Below are positions 18,073 to 25,655 of a stretch of 64,000 nt of DNA, one piece after another. Within the stretch, counting starts at the first letter, position 1. The number at the start of each line of letters is the position of its first letter. Source of the DNA: Streptomyces griseocarneus (GTDB lineage: Bacteria; Actinomycetota; Actinomycetes; Streptomycetales; Streptomycetaceae); NCBI GenBank assembly GCA_003674045.1, contig PENC01000005.1:248001-312000 (forward strand). The letters run 5' to 3'. The notes beneath the pieces are model-generated. The model was not told the DNA's origin. It did not search any database and saw only the letters and a program-made list of their open reading frames with translations. The translations under genes and the position numbers were made by a program.

Positions 18073-18101
18073 CCGGAAATGGCGTCGGGCGCGTCGCGGT
18101 G

Positions 18102-18698
18102 CTATTCGCTCCGGGCCGCGGGAAGGTGCGGCAACCGGTCCGCGGAGACCACGCCTTCGAGGTATCCGCGGGCGCGTTCGGTCCGTGGATACGCCTCGAG
18201 GAGCCGCCAGAACCCGGGGCCGTGCCCGGGGACGAGAAGGTGCGCCAGCTCGTGGAGCAGCACATAGTCCACGACGTATTCGGGCATGCCCTGGAGGCGG
18301 TGCGAGAGGCGGATGCTGCCCTCGGTCGGGGTGCAGGAGCCCCAGCGGGTGTTCTGGTTGGTCACCCAGCGGACCGAGCCGGGGCGGGCCCGGCCGTCCA
18401 GATACTGCTCGGAGAGCCGCCGCGCGCGCTCGGCGAGCTCCGCGTCGCCGAGCATCCGCCTGCTCTCCTGGGCCGCGAGCTTGTCGAGCATCACGGCCAC
18501 CCAGCGCCGCTCCTCCGCCTCCGACATCCGGGCGGGGATCAGCACGACCGTCCGGTCGCCCTCCCGGTAGGCGGTGACCGTTCTCCGGCGCCGCGCGCTC
18601 CGTCTGACCTCGACCGCGTCGCTCCCCGGACCGCGGGTGAGCGGGCTCGGGGCGGTGCGCTGTGGTCGTGCGGCACTGTGCAGAGGATCGACGGGCAC
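18102..18698 (-). CDS. YgjP/DUF45-type M48-like zinc metallopeptidase
   Basis: Protein of 198 residues with the zinc metallopeptidase core YVLLHELAHLLVPGHGPGFW: HELAH gives two zinc ligands and the catalytic Glu, and the downstream HGPGFW is typical of the YgjP/DUF45 (WLM-like) group. The preceding NTRWGSCTPTEGSIRL is another block of this family. It appears cytosolic. In other bacteria such genes often travel with restriction or helicase genes, but here it is alone and divergent from the E1-like gene. GTG 18698 lacks a clear ribosome site. Substrate unknown. Confidence 0.88.
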   Translation of the reverse strand: MPVDPLHSAARPQRTAPSPLTRGPGSDAVEVRRSARRRRTVTAYREGDRTVVLIPARMSEAEERRWVAVMLDKLAAQESRRMLGDAELAERARRLSEQYLDGRARPGSVRWVTNQNTRWGSCTPTEGSIRLSHRLQGMPEYVVDYVLLHELAHLLVPGHGPGFWRLLEAYPRTERARGYLEGVVSADRLPHLPAARSE

Positions 18699-18868
18699 GC
18701 CCCGACGTTACCCGGTGGCGGCGCGTGGAGTCCCGCCCATCGCTCCTTGTCGGGGGAAACGGGGCCAGGAGTCCACGATTTGTACGACTATCACCCGCCG
18801 CCTGTGGACAACCTCGCACGGCGCCGGACCCGGAGGCCCATTCTGAAGGCCGACGGAGGGGGAGGACC

Positions 18869-20143
18869 ATGCGGAACGTCGTGCAGGACGCCGTACGGAG
18901 CGTCGCGCCGAAGGGGGTGCGGGAAGACGTGCGGGAGGACGTACGGAGGGCCCCGGCAGTCGGGCGGGTTGCCGGTGAAGAGACGGGCAGGCTTCCGGAC
19001 GCGGCGCATCCGATGCTCAAGCCCGCGCTGCGGCGGAGCTGGCGCAGCCGCGACACCGTGCAGTTCGGCGTGGCCCCGGCGCACGCGCTGGTGGTCGGGC
19101 CGGTGGACACGGCCACGAGCAGCTTCCTGCCTCTGCTGGACGGGACGCGCGGTATGCCGCTGCTGCGGGAGGAGGCCCGGTCCGTCGGGCTGCCGGAGGG
19201 GCGGGCCGACGCCTTGGTGGAGAAGCTGACGCGGGCCGGGCTGCTCGACGACCCCCGGGGCGGTGGCGAGGGTGCGGCCGCACTGCGGGAGCAGGGTCCC
19301 GCGCTGGAGCGGCTCCGGCCGGACCTGGCCTCTCTGTCGGTGCTGCACGCGGGTGCGGGCGCGGCGATGGGGATCATGGCCGCGCGCCGGAGGCTGCGGG
19401 TGCAGGTGCGGGGTGCCGGGCGGGTGGGGGCGGCGGTGGCGGCCCTGTTGGCGGCGTCGGGGGTGGGCCAGGTCGACGTCCAGGACGGCGGCTGCGTCGA
19501 GCCGTGGGATGCGGCGCCGGGCGGAGTGGGTGCCGAGCGGATCGGGGAGCGCCGGGACAGCGCGGTGCGGAGGCTGGTGCGGCAGGTGGCGCCGGTCCCC
19601 CGGCCGCGGTCCCGGGGCGGGGGCGGCGGGGCGGCCGAACCGCCCCTGGCCCTGGTGGTATTCACCCCGCGGGACGGACTGGCCGCCCATGCGCCCGACC
19701 CGGCCGTCGCGGAGGAGCTCGTCCTGGCGAGAACTCCCCATATGTACGCGGGTGTCCTGGAAGCCACCGGTGTGGTGGGGCCCCTGGTACTGCCGGGCGC
19801 CACGGCGTGCGCGGGCTGCGCCGAGCTCGGGCGCGCCGAACGCGATCCCGCCTGGCCCCGGATGCTCGCCCAGTGGCGCTCGGGCCGCGCCTCGGGGGTA
19901 CCGTCGTGCGACATGGCACTGGCCACGGTCGTGGCGGGGCTGACCGTGTCGCGGGCTCTGGCCTTCCTCGACGGTGGGTCCCCGGCGAGCGCGGGAGTGC
20001 GGCTGGAGCTGGCTCTGCCGGGTCCCGCCTGGTCCCCGCGGCCCGTCGAGCCGCATCCGCGGTGCCCGTGCGGCGCGGCGGGATCTCCGGATTCCGGATA
20101 TGCCCCGGCCGCCGGGGGACAGCACGGAACAATGAGCAGGTAA
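18869..20143 (+). CDS. Orphan E1-like (ThiF / TOMM leader-binding type) protein
   Basis: Protein of 424 residues resembling the N-terminal leader-binding plus E1-like half of TOMM (thiazole/oxazole peptide) cyclodehydratases. Residues about 50-140 look like the winged leader-binding (RRE-like) region: LLDGTRGMPLLREEA. Residues about 165-220 are a ThiF-like Rossmann segment (VRGAGRVGAAVAALLAASG, then VDVQDGGCVEPWDAAPGG). Zinc-type cysteines follow (CAGCAEL, RCPCGAA). The NLxRQ catalytic block of active E1 enzymes is missing, so ATP adenylation is doubtful. ATG 18869 has GGAGG just upstream. There is no YcaO partner, dehydrogenase or precursor peptide nearby. Function unknown. Confidence 0.75.
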   Translation: MRNVVQDAVRSVAPKGVREDVREDVRRAPAVGRVAGEETGRLPDAAHPMLKPALRRSWRSRDTVQFGVAPAHALVVGPVDTATSSFLPLLDGTRGMPLLREEARSVGLPEGRADALVEKLTRAGLLDDPRGGGEGAAALREQGPALERLRPDLASLSVLHAGAGAAMGIMAARRRLRVQVRGAGRVGAAVAALLAASGVGQVDVQDGGCVEPWDAAPGGVGAERIGERRDSAVRRLVRQVAPVPRPRSRGGGGGAAEPPLALVVFTPRDGLAAHAPDPAVAEELVLARTPHMYAGVLEATGVVGPLVLPGATACAGCAELGRAERDPAWPRMLAQWRSGRASGVPSCDMALATVVAGLTVSRALAFLDGGSPASAGVRLELALPGPAWSPRPVEPHPRCPCGAAGSPDSGYAPAAGGQHGTMSR

Positions 20144-20185
20144 CCGCCGTCCGCGGCGTGGCTGTTCAGCGAGTTGGAGGGGCGC

Positions 20186-21553
20186 ATGTCTGATCTACCC
20201 CGCAAGGCGGTCACCCGTACCGCCAAGTTGGCCGCGCTGCCACTGGGGTTCGCGGGGCGCACGGCACTCGGGCTGGGAAAGCGCATCGGCGGCCGGCCCG
20301 CGGAACTGATCGCGACGGAACTGCAGCAGCGCACGGCCGAGCAGTTGTTCGCAACGCTGGGCCAGCTCAAGGGGGGTGCGATGAAGCTGGGCCAAGCGCT
20401 GTCCGTCTTCGAGTCGGCGCTCCCCGAACAGATCGCGGGCCCCTACCGGGCGGCCCTGACCAAGCTCCAGGAAGCGGCTCCGCCGATGCCGACGAAGTCG
20501 GTGCACGCGGCACTGGCGGAGCGGCTGGGGCCGAACTGGCGGGAGCTGTTCGAAGAATTCGAGGAGCAGCCCGCGGCGGCCGCGTCGATCGGGCAGGTGC
20601 ACCGGGCCGTCTGGCACGACGGGCGCGAGGTCGCGGTCAAGGTGCAGTATCCCGGGGCGGGCGAGGCGCTGCTGTCCGACCTCACCCAGCTGGGCCGCTT
20701 CGCCCGGCTGCTGGGGCCGCTGATCCCCGGGATGGACATCAAGCCTCTGATCTCCGAGCTGCGCGACCGGGTGTCCGAGGAGCTGGACTACGAGCTGGAG
20801 GCCCGCGCCCAGGCGGCACACGCCCGGGAGTTCGCGGCCGACCCGGACGTGACGGTGCCCCAGGTGGTGCACCAGAGCGATCAGGTGCTGATCACGGAGT
20901 GGCTGGACGGGGTGCCGCTGTCGGAGGTCATAACGGACGGCACCCAGGAGCAGCGGGACCGGGCGGGGCAGTTGCTGGCGCGGTTCCTGTTCTCGGGCGC
21001 GGCGCGCACGGGGCTGTTGCACGCCGACCCGCACCCGGGCAACTTCCGGCTGCTGACCGGGGACGCCCCCGACGGCCCGCCGGAGAAGTGGCGGCTGGGC
21101 GTGCTGGACTTCGGCACGGTGGACCGGCTGCCGCAGGGGCTCCCGCCAACGATCGGCACGGCCCTGCGGCTGACGCTGGACGGCGACGCGGAGGCGGTCC
21201 ACGAGCTCCTGCGCGACGAGGGGTTCGTCAAGCCGGAGATCGAGCTCGACCCCGGTGCCGTGCTGGACTATCTGCTGCCGATCATCGAGCCGGCACAGGT
21301 CACGGAGTTCACCTTCACCCGGGGCTGGATGCGGGCCCAGGCGACCCGGGTCGCCGACCCCCGGTCGCCCGCCTACCAGCTGGGGCGACAGCTCAATCTG
21401 CCGCCCTCCTACCTGCTGATACACCGGGTGACGACCAGCACCATCGGGGTGCTGTGCCAGCTGGGCGCCACGGTGCGGCTGAGAGACGAGATGGAGGCAT
21501 GGGTGCCCGGCTTCGCGGCGGCCGGCGAGAGCCGGGAGACCCCCGCGTCCTGA
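20186..21553 (+). CDS. ABC1/UbiB (AarF)-family atypical kinase
   Basis: Atypical protein kinase-like protein of 455 residues. All ABC1 hallmarks are visible: the KxGQ motif in GGAMKLGQALSVFE, the Ala-rich loop AAAASIGQVHRAVW, the ATP-binding lysine in EVAVKVQYP, EELDYELEA, the catalytic LLHADPHPGNF and the metal-binding VLDFGTVD. The family is linked to lipid or quinone handling in bacteria and organelles and usually acts as an ATPase. There is no transmembrane segment. ATG 20186 has TTGGAGGGG upstream. M. tuberculosis carries the counterpart (Rv3197) immediately next to whiB7, and here the whiB7 unit is also adjacent. Its role in antibiotic or lipid stress is unproven. Confidence 0.94.
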   Translation: MSDLPRKAVTRTAKLAALPLGFAGRTALGLGKRIGGRPAELIATELQQRTAEQLFATLGQLKGGAMKLGQALSVFESALPEQIAGPYRAALTKLQEAAPPMPTKSVHAALAERLGPNWRELFEEFEEQPAAAASIGQVHRAVWHDGREVAVKVQYPGAGEALLSDLTQLGRFARLLGPLIPGMDIKPLISELRDRVSEELDYELEARAQAAHAREFAADPDVTVPQVVHQSDQVLITEWLDGVPLSEVITDGTQEQRDRAGQLLARFLFSGAARTGLLHADPHPGNFRLLTGDAPDGPPEKWRLGVLDFGTVDRLPQGLPPTIGTALRLTLDGDAEAVHELLRDEGFVKPEIELDPGAVLDYLLPIIEPAQVTEFTFTRGWMRAQATRVADPRSPAYQLGRQLNLPPSYLLIHRVTTSTIGVLCQLGATVRLRDEMEAWVPGFAAAGESRETPAS

Positions 21554-21591
21554 CGGGCCGTGTCCTTGCGCCCTGCACGTCCTGACGGGCC

Positions 21592-21609
21592 GAGCCCCGG
21601 GAGGGGCTC
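21592..21609. terminator. Terminator after the ABC1 kinase gene
   Basis: GAGCCCC-GGGA-GGGGCTC hairpin, 7-bp stem with a tetraloop, 38 nt after the kinase stop and before the convergent zinc-ribbon gene. Confidence 0.7.
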
Positions 21610-21645
21610 ATCCCCGGTCCTTACGGCCCGGGCCCGGGAGGGGGC

Positions 21646-21864
21646 TCACCACCAGGAGGAGTCGAGTCTGCTCTCGATGGCTCTGATGTTGGCGCGGGCG
21701 CAGTCGTCGCAGAAGTAGCGGCGGCTGCCGTTCTCGACGGAACAGGTCCAGGTCGGCGGCGGCGTACCGTCGGCGGCGGTGCCACAGCGAGCGCACGTCA
21801 CGGGCGCGGCGTTCTCGGTGGCCTCAGGATCCAACTGCACTGACTCATGCGTCTTCCGGTCCAC
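21646..21864 (-). CDS. Small four-cysteine zinc-ribbon protein, 72 aa
   Basis: Small protein with two cysteine pairs, CARCGT and CDDCARA, spaced about 28 residues, a pattern that should bind one zinc. It has a conserved-looking WTCSVENGSRRYFCDDC core and the C-terminus RLDSSWW. GTG 21864 gives a compact protein beginning MDRKTHESV; ribosome-site support is poor and the frame stays open to 21969. It follows the whiB7 unit on the same strand but a hairpin separates them. I recall similar short proteins in Streptomyces without assigned function. Confidence 0.75.
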   Translation of the reverse strand: MDRKTHESVQLDPEATENAAPVTCARCGTAADGTPPPTWTCSVENGSRRYFCDDCARANIRAIESRLDSSWW

Positions 21865-21917
21865 TCCCAGACGATATCCCCGAGGGAGTGCCGCAAGGGC
21901 ACAACGCACCCGACGCC

Positions 21918-21953
21918 CTGCGGGGCCGAATCCGTTCGGATCCAGCCCCGCAG
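21918..21953 (-). terminator. Terminator of the whiB7 operon
   Basis: Two-part hairpin: outer 9-bp stem (21918-21926 with 21945-21953) and inner 5-bp stem ATCCG/CGGAT. It lies downstream of the basic protein gene that overlaps whiB7. Confidence 0.7.
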
Positions 21954-21987
21954 GGGTCACAGGGGTCACTGGGTGCCCAGGCGCAGG

Positions 21988-22314
21988 TCAGTGCATCACG
22001 GCCATGGCCAGCGCGCGACGGGCGCGCAGCGAGGCGCGCTCGGCGCGGCGCTGCATCCGGCGGGCGGCGGCGAGCCGGATGGCCCTGCGCTCCGACTCGG
22101 CCGCCCGGAGGCGGTCGTCCATATGGGCACGGGCCAGGGCTTCTGGGATGAGTTGCATTTCGAGGTTCCTGTTCTGGCGGGAGGCGGTCGCGCGGGAGGC
22201 GTCACGGGCGGGGGCTTCGGGGCCGAATGGCTCGGCGGAGGGACGGGTCATCGTCGGATCCTGCTTCTTGGGGTCGTGCGTGGTGGGGCGGTCGATGGTG
22301 CCGAGGAGGTTCAT
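21988..22314 (-). CDS. Basic helical protein translationally coupled to whiB7, 108 aa
   Basis: Protein of 108 residues, Arg- and Ala-rich in its C-terminal half (residues about 55-105 form one long predicted amphipathic helix: RLRAAESERRAIRLAAARR). The N-terminal half is Pro/Thr-rich and disordered-looking. Its ATG overlaps the whiB7 stop by 4 nt, so it should be translated with whiB7 and share its inducible control. No recognised domain, signal peptide or membrane segment. The basic helix could bind RNA, ribosome or DNA; this is inference from composition and context only. Confidence 0.75.
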   Translation of the reverse strand: MNLLGTIDRPTTHDPKKQDPTMTRPSAEPFGPEAPARDASRATASRQNRNLEMQLIPEALARAHMDDRLRAAESERRAIRLAAARRMQRRAERASLRARRALAMAVMH

Positions 22315-22673
22315 GCGGCGACCGGGTTCTTGCGCGGGCGGCCACGGGGGCGCTTGCGGGCCACCACCACGCCCTGGACGAAGAGCTCACCGCCCCAGAC
22401 ACCCCAGGGCTCGCGACGGTCGAGGGCACCGGCCAGGCAGGCCTCGCGGAGCGGGCAGGTGCGGCAGAGCGACTTGGCGTACTCCACGTCCGCCGGGGAC
22501 TCGGCGAAGAAGACCTCGGGGTCGTAGCTGCGGCAGGGGACGGGGGTGCCGAGGTTCTCGATGGCGTCGTCGAGGTCGGTGAGGGCGGTGAGCGGGGTCA
22601 AGGAGTCCTCCGTGGGGCCGGGCGGGGGGATCAGGTCGGTCGCTACTGACGGGGTGTGTGCCTTGATGTGCAC
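22311..22673 (-). CDS. whiB7: WhiB-family regulator WhiB7/WblC (AT-hook type)
   Basis: Iron-sulfur WhiB-like transcription factor of 120 residues. The four cluster cysteines are C47, C70, C73 and C79 (CRTCPLREAC), followed by the sigma-contacting GVWGG (91-95). The C-terminal AT-hook KRPRGRPRK (about 107-116) is diagnostic of WhiB7/WblC, which binds AT-rich DNA next to the -35 box and activates ribosome-targeting-antibiotic resistance genes. The start is GTG 22673 with GAGGA about 10 nt upstream. A leader of more than 500 nt precedes it, with an upstream ORF and an intrinsic attenuator, plus an AT-rich WhiB7-type promoter, so autoregulation and translation-coupled attenuation are expected. 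uvrD2 lies directly upstream, as in mycobacteria. Confidence 0.96.
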   Translation of the reverse strand: MHIKAHTPSVATDLIPPPGPTEDSLTPLTALTDLDDAIENLGTPVPCRSYDPEVFFAESPADVEYAKSLCRTCPLREACLAGALDRREPWGVWGGELFVQGVVVARKRPRGRPRKNPVAA

Positions 22674-22740
22674 GGTGTTGTTTCCTCGTCTGTTGTTCCG
22701 GCTTGTGGCCGGGCTGGTTCCCCCGCCTCGGCGAGGGGGC

Positions 22741-22782
22741 AAACAAAAGGGCCGCGGATCCCGGTGTGGGTTCCGCGGCCCT
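22741..22782 (-). terminator. whiB7 leader attenuator (intrinsic terminator before the gene)
   Basis: On the minus strand a 10-bp perfect stem (22773-22782 with 22750-22759; GGGCCGCGGA/TCCGCGGCCC) with a 13-nt loop is followed by CTTTTGTTTG. This is a textbook intrinsic terminator, located in the leader 68 nt before the whiB7 GTG and 26 nt after the upstream ORF's stop. Attenuation of whiB7/wblC through leader translation is known in actinobacteria; this is its likely physical site. Confidence 0.88.
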
Positions 22783-22808
22783 GGAAGGTGCCGACCTGAT
22801 CATGCCGA

Positions 22809-23105
22809 TCAGGCTGGATCTCTCCAGGGTTCGAGCCCACGGAAGGCCCACATCGTGAGGTGCTGCGAGTGCCGCGCGTTCAGGGATCCGGCGCCGTTGG
22901 TCGTCGCTTCCATGGCATAGGCCGGGGCCTGTGCCACTGCCGCTACCGCGGACGCCTTGGTCGGTCGCTCATCGACCGGGGCAAAGGCCGCGCCGGACAG
23001 ACCGGTGCCCTGGAAGGCGGGAGCGAACGAGAGAGACTTGCCGAGCGGAAGCAGGGCGACGACCGGACGATCGGTCATTTTGTTGCTGGTCATGAAGCTG
23101 ATCAT
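22809..23105 (-). CDS. whiB7 leader upstream ORF, 98 codons
   Basis: Open frame of 98 codons in the whiB7 leader. ATG 23105 is preceded by GAGAGGAGG at 9-nt spacing, one of the best ribosome sites in the window, and third codon positions are mostly G or C, as expected of translated DNA here. The peptide has no known domain; it begins MISFMTSNKMTDRP and ends GLEPWRDPA. Its stop is 26 nt before the attenuator hairpin, so ribosome progress through its end can influence hairpin formation. It most likely acts as a sensor of translation inhibition rather than as a protein. A shorter overlapping leader ORF cannot be excluded. Confidence 0.65.
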   Translation of the reverse strand: MISFMTSNKMTDRPVVALLPLGKSLSFAPAFQGTGLSGAAFAPVDERPTKASAVAAVAQAPAYAMEATTNGAGSLNARHSQHLTMWAFRGLEPWRDPA

Positions 23106-23216
23106 TGGTCTTCGCCTCCTCTCGGCGTCTAGGGGACCGGTCGGGACCGGTCACGGACGATTCAGTACAGCACGGATCCACCGGAACTCGAAAGTGCCGT
23201 TGACTCCGTGCTCGGA

Positions 23217-23258
23217 AGGCTATGGGTAGGCCCTCCGCGTGCGCAAACTATTTTTTCG
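23217..23258 (-). promoter_or_regulatory. whiB7 promoter with AT-hook target
   Basis: On the minus strand an A-rich tract (AAAAAATAGT, about 23247-23256) sits directly before a -35-like TTGCGC (23241-23246); 17-18 bp later comes a -10-like ATAGCC/TAGCCT (23217-23223). An AT-rich element immediately upstream of the -35 is the known WhiB7 recognition arrangement, so this fits autoactivation. The A-tract overlaps the last codons and stop of uvrD2. The transcription start would lie near 23210, giving a leader of about 535 nt. Confidence 0.65.
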
Positions 23259-25482
23259 GAGTTTCTTCCGCGGCGTCCTCGGAGGTCTCCTCGGGCGCGT
23301 CGTCCGAGGCCAGGAGCCTGCCCGCGCACAGGGCGAGGACGTCGGCACCGAACCTGTCGAGCTTGCGTCTTCCGACTCCTGAGATGCCCGCCAGCTCCGC
23401 ATCGGTTCCCGGACGGGCCTCGGCGATGGCGAGGAGGGTCTTGTCGGTGAAGACGCAGTAGGCGGGCTGGCCCATCAGGGCCGCCTGCTCGGCACGCCAG
23501 TCGCGCAGCCGCTCGTGGAGTGCCTCGTCGAGCTCGGAGGGGCAGTCCTCGCAGCGCATCAGCTTGATCTCGCCCGCGTCGGTGAGCGTGCTGCCGCAGA
23601 CCCGGCAGCGGACGGGCCCGCGGGCACGGCGTCCAGCGGGCACGGGCCCGCGCTCGCCGCCCGCCGTGAAGGCGGCGCCACGTGTCCCGCCCGGGGCCGC
23701 CCAGGCGGCGGTGGAGCCGGGCCGCAGGCCGTTGAGGAAGCGGGTGGGCCGCCGGGTGGCGCGGCCGCCCGGGGTCCTCGACAGCGACCAGGACAGCGCG
23801 AGATCGCGACGGGCCCGGGTGACGCCGACGTAGAGCAGGCGGCGCTCCTCCTCGATCTGCTCGTCGGTCTTGGCGTAGGTGATCGGCAGCATGCCCTCGG
23901 TGAGCCCGACGAGGAAGACGGCGTCCCATTCGAGGCCCTTGGCCGCGTGGAGTGAGGCGAGGGTCACACCCTCGACGGTGGGCGCGTGCTGGGCGCTCGC
24001 CCGCTCGTCGAGCTCGGTGACGAGATCGCCGAGGGCCGCCCCGGGCCGGGAGCGCGCGAAGTCCTCCGCGAGCCGCACCAGCGCCGCCAGGGACTCCCAG
24101 CGGTCGCGGACGGCGCCCGAGCCCGCCGGGGGCTCGGGCGTCCAGCCACGGGTGCCGAGCACGGCCCGCACCTGGGAGGGCATGTCCGGGGCCCCGGCGA
24201 GCCCGGGGTCCGTCCCGCCGCCCGCGCGGGCGGCCCCGCGCAGCAGCAGCCAGGCCTCGCGCACCTCGGGGCGCTCGAAGAAGCGCTCGGCGCCGCGCAG
24301 CTGGTAGGGCACCCCGACATCGGCGAGCGCCTGCTCGTAGACCTCGGACTGGGCGTTGATGCGGTAGAGGACGGCGATCTCGCTGGCGGGGACGCCGGAG
24401 GCGATGAGCTCACGGACGCGGCGCGCGACGCCCTCCGCCTCCGCGGGCTCGTCCGCGTACTCCGTGCAGCGGGGCTCCGGGCCCTGCTCCCGCTGCGAGA
24501 CCAGCTCGAGGCGGTGCCGGGCGGCCCGGCCCCGGGCCTGGGCGAGGATGCCGTTGGCCAGGTGGACCACCTGGGGGGTGGAACGGTAGTCGCGCACGAG
24601 TCTGATCACCGTCGCGTCGGGGTGACGGGTACGGAAGTCCAGCAGGTGGTCCGGGGTGGCGCCGGTGAAGGAATAGATGGTCTGGCTGGCGTCACCGACC
24701 ACGCACAGGTTCTCCCGGTCGCCCAGCCACAGCTCCAGGAGGCGCTGCTGGAGCGGGCTGACGTCCTGGTACTCGTCGACCACGAAGTGCTGGTACTGGC
24801 GGCGCACCGTCTCCGCGATGTCGTGCCGCTCCTGGAGCACACCGACCGTCAGGAGCAGGACGTCCTCGAAGTCGATCACGCCGCGGTCGCGCTTGAGCTG
24901 CTCGTACCCGGCGTAGATCCGGCCGATCTCGGCGGGGTCGCGCGGGATCTCGCGGCCGGCCTTGGCGGCGGCGGGGGCGTAGTCCTCGGGCACGGTCTGG
25001 GTGACCTTGGCCCATTCGATCTCGCCGGTCACGTCCCGCAGCTCGTTGCGGTCGAGCCGGACGCCGCAGCGGGCCGCGGCCTCGGCGACGAGCTGGACCT
25101 TGCGCTCGACGAGGCGGGGCAGCTCACCGCCCACGGCCTTGGGCCAGAAGTACTGGAGCTGGCGCAGGGCCGCCGAGTGGAAGGTGCGCGCCTGGACGCC
25201 GCCCGCGCCGAGCTGGCGGAGACGGCCGCGCATCTCCCCGGCCGCGCGGTTGGTGAACGTGACGGCGAGCACACTGGCGGGCTGGAGGACTCCCGAGCGG
25301 ACGCCGTAGGCGATCCGGTGGGTGATGGCCCGCGTCTTGCCCGTGCCCGCCCCCGCCAGCACACACACCGGGCCGGCGAGGGCCGTCGCCACCTCGCGCT
25401 GCTCGGGGTCGAGCCCGTCGAGCACCGCTTCGGCGGAGTCCGGGACCCGCGGGAAGAGAGTGGAGTGCGTTGCTGCTGTCAC
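23248..25482 (-). CDS. uvrD2: UvrD2-type SF1 DNA helicase with HRDC domain
   Basis: Superfamily-1 3'-5' DNA helicase of 744 residues. Walker A is in LAGAGTGKTRAITHR (about 42-56), motif II is VVDEYQDVSPLQ, motif III VVGDASQTIYSFTGA, motif IV VRDYRSTPQVV, motif VI VGVTRARRDLALS. After the motor comes a tetracysteine zinc motif (CRVCGS ... CEDCPS) and then a C-terminal HRDC domain (FTDKTLLAIAEARP, ISGVGRRKLDRFG). This motor plus tetra-Cys plus HRDC layout is that of mycobacterial UvrD2. It is next to whiB7 and divergent from mycoredoxin. The tail (EETSEDAAEETPKK) is acidic. Confidence 0.95.
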   Translation of the reverse strand: MTAATHSTLFPRVPDSAEAVLDGLDPEQREVATALAGPVCVLAGAGTGKTRAITHRIAYGVRSGVLQPASVLAVTFTNRAAGEMRGRLRQLGAGGVQARTFHSAALRQLQYFWPKAVGGELPRLVERKVQLVAEAAARCGVRLDRNELRDVTGEIEWAKVTQTVPEDYAPAAAKAGREIPRDPAEIGRIYAGYEQLKRDRGVIDFEDVLLLTVGVLQERHDIAETVRRQYQHFVVDEYQDVSPLQQRLLELWLGDRENLCVVGDASQTIYSFTGATPDHLLDFRTRHPDATVIRLVRDYRSTPQVVHLANGILAQARGRAARHRLELVSQREQGPEPRCTEYADEPAEAEGVARRVRELIASGVPASEIAVLYRINAQSEVYEQALADVGVPYQLRGAERFFERPEVREAWLLLRGAARAGGGTDPGLAGAPDMPSQVRAVLGTRGWTPEPPAGSGAVRDRWESLAALVRLAEDFARSRPGAALGDLVTELDERASAQHAPTVEGVTLASLHAAKGLEWDAVFLVGLTEGMLPITYAKTDEQIEEERRLLYVGVTRARRDLALSWSLSRTPGGRATRRPTRFLNGLRPGSTAAWAAPGGTRGAAFTAGGERGPVPAGRRARGPVRCRVCGSTLTDAGEIKLMRCEDCPSELDEALHERLRDWRAEQAALMGQPAYCVFTDKTLLAIAEARPGTDAELAGISGVGRRKLDRFGADVLALCAGRLLASDDAPEETSEDAAEETPKK

Positions 25483-25521
25483 CCCGCCATGCTGCCAGGT
25501 TCACCGAGGCGACCGGGAATG

Positions 25522-25530
25522 TTGTCCACA
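25522..25530 (+). promoter_or_regulatory. DnaA-box-like 9-mer between uvrD2 and mrx1
   Basis: TTGTCCACA, an exact match to the Streptomyces DnaA box, in the divergent uvrD2/mycoredoxin promoter region. A second exact match in the other orientation lies at 18803-18811. An isolated 9-mer can arise by chance. Confidence 0.35.
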
Positions 25531-25655
25531 GGGCCGCCTCACCGGTCGTACTAATCCCCGATCCGGTCCGGCCCGCGGGGCCCCGGGAATGGCGGCGGGC
25601 GGACGCGCGTTCTACGACTGGCATCACACCCACCACCTAAGGAGCACGAGGTCGC

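Noticed and set aside
18869..20143. Active thiazole/oxazole peptide cluster
   Set aside because: Only the E1-like protein is present; there is no YcaO, dehydrogenase or precursor, and the catalytic block is missing.
17932..20370. 812-codon minus-strand frame over the M48/E1-like region
   Set aside because: Ser/Arg/Pro-rich shadow crossing several real genes.
21847..22527. 226-codon plus-strand frame opposite whiB7
   Set aside because: Antisense to WhiB7, whose cysteines and AT-hook are unambiguous.
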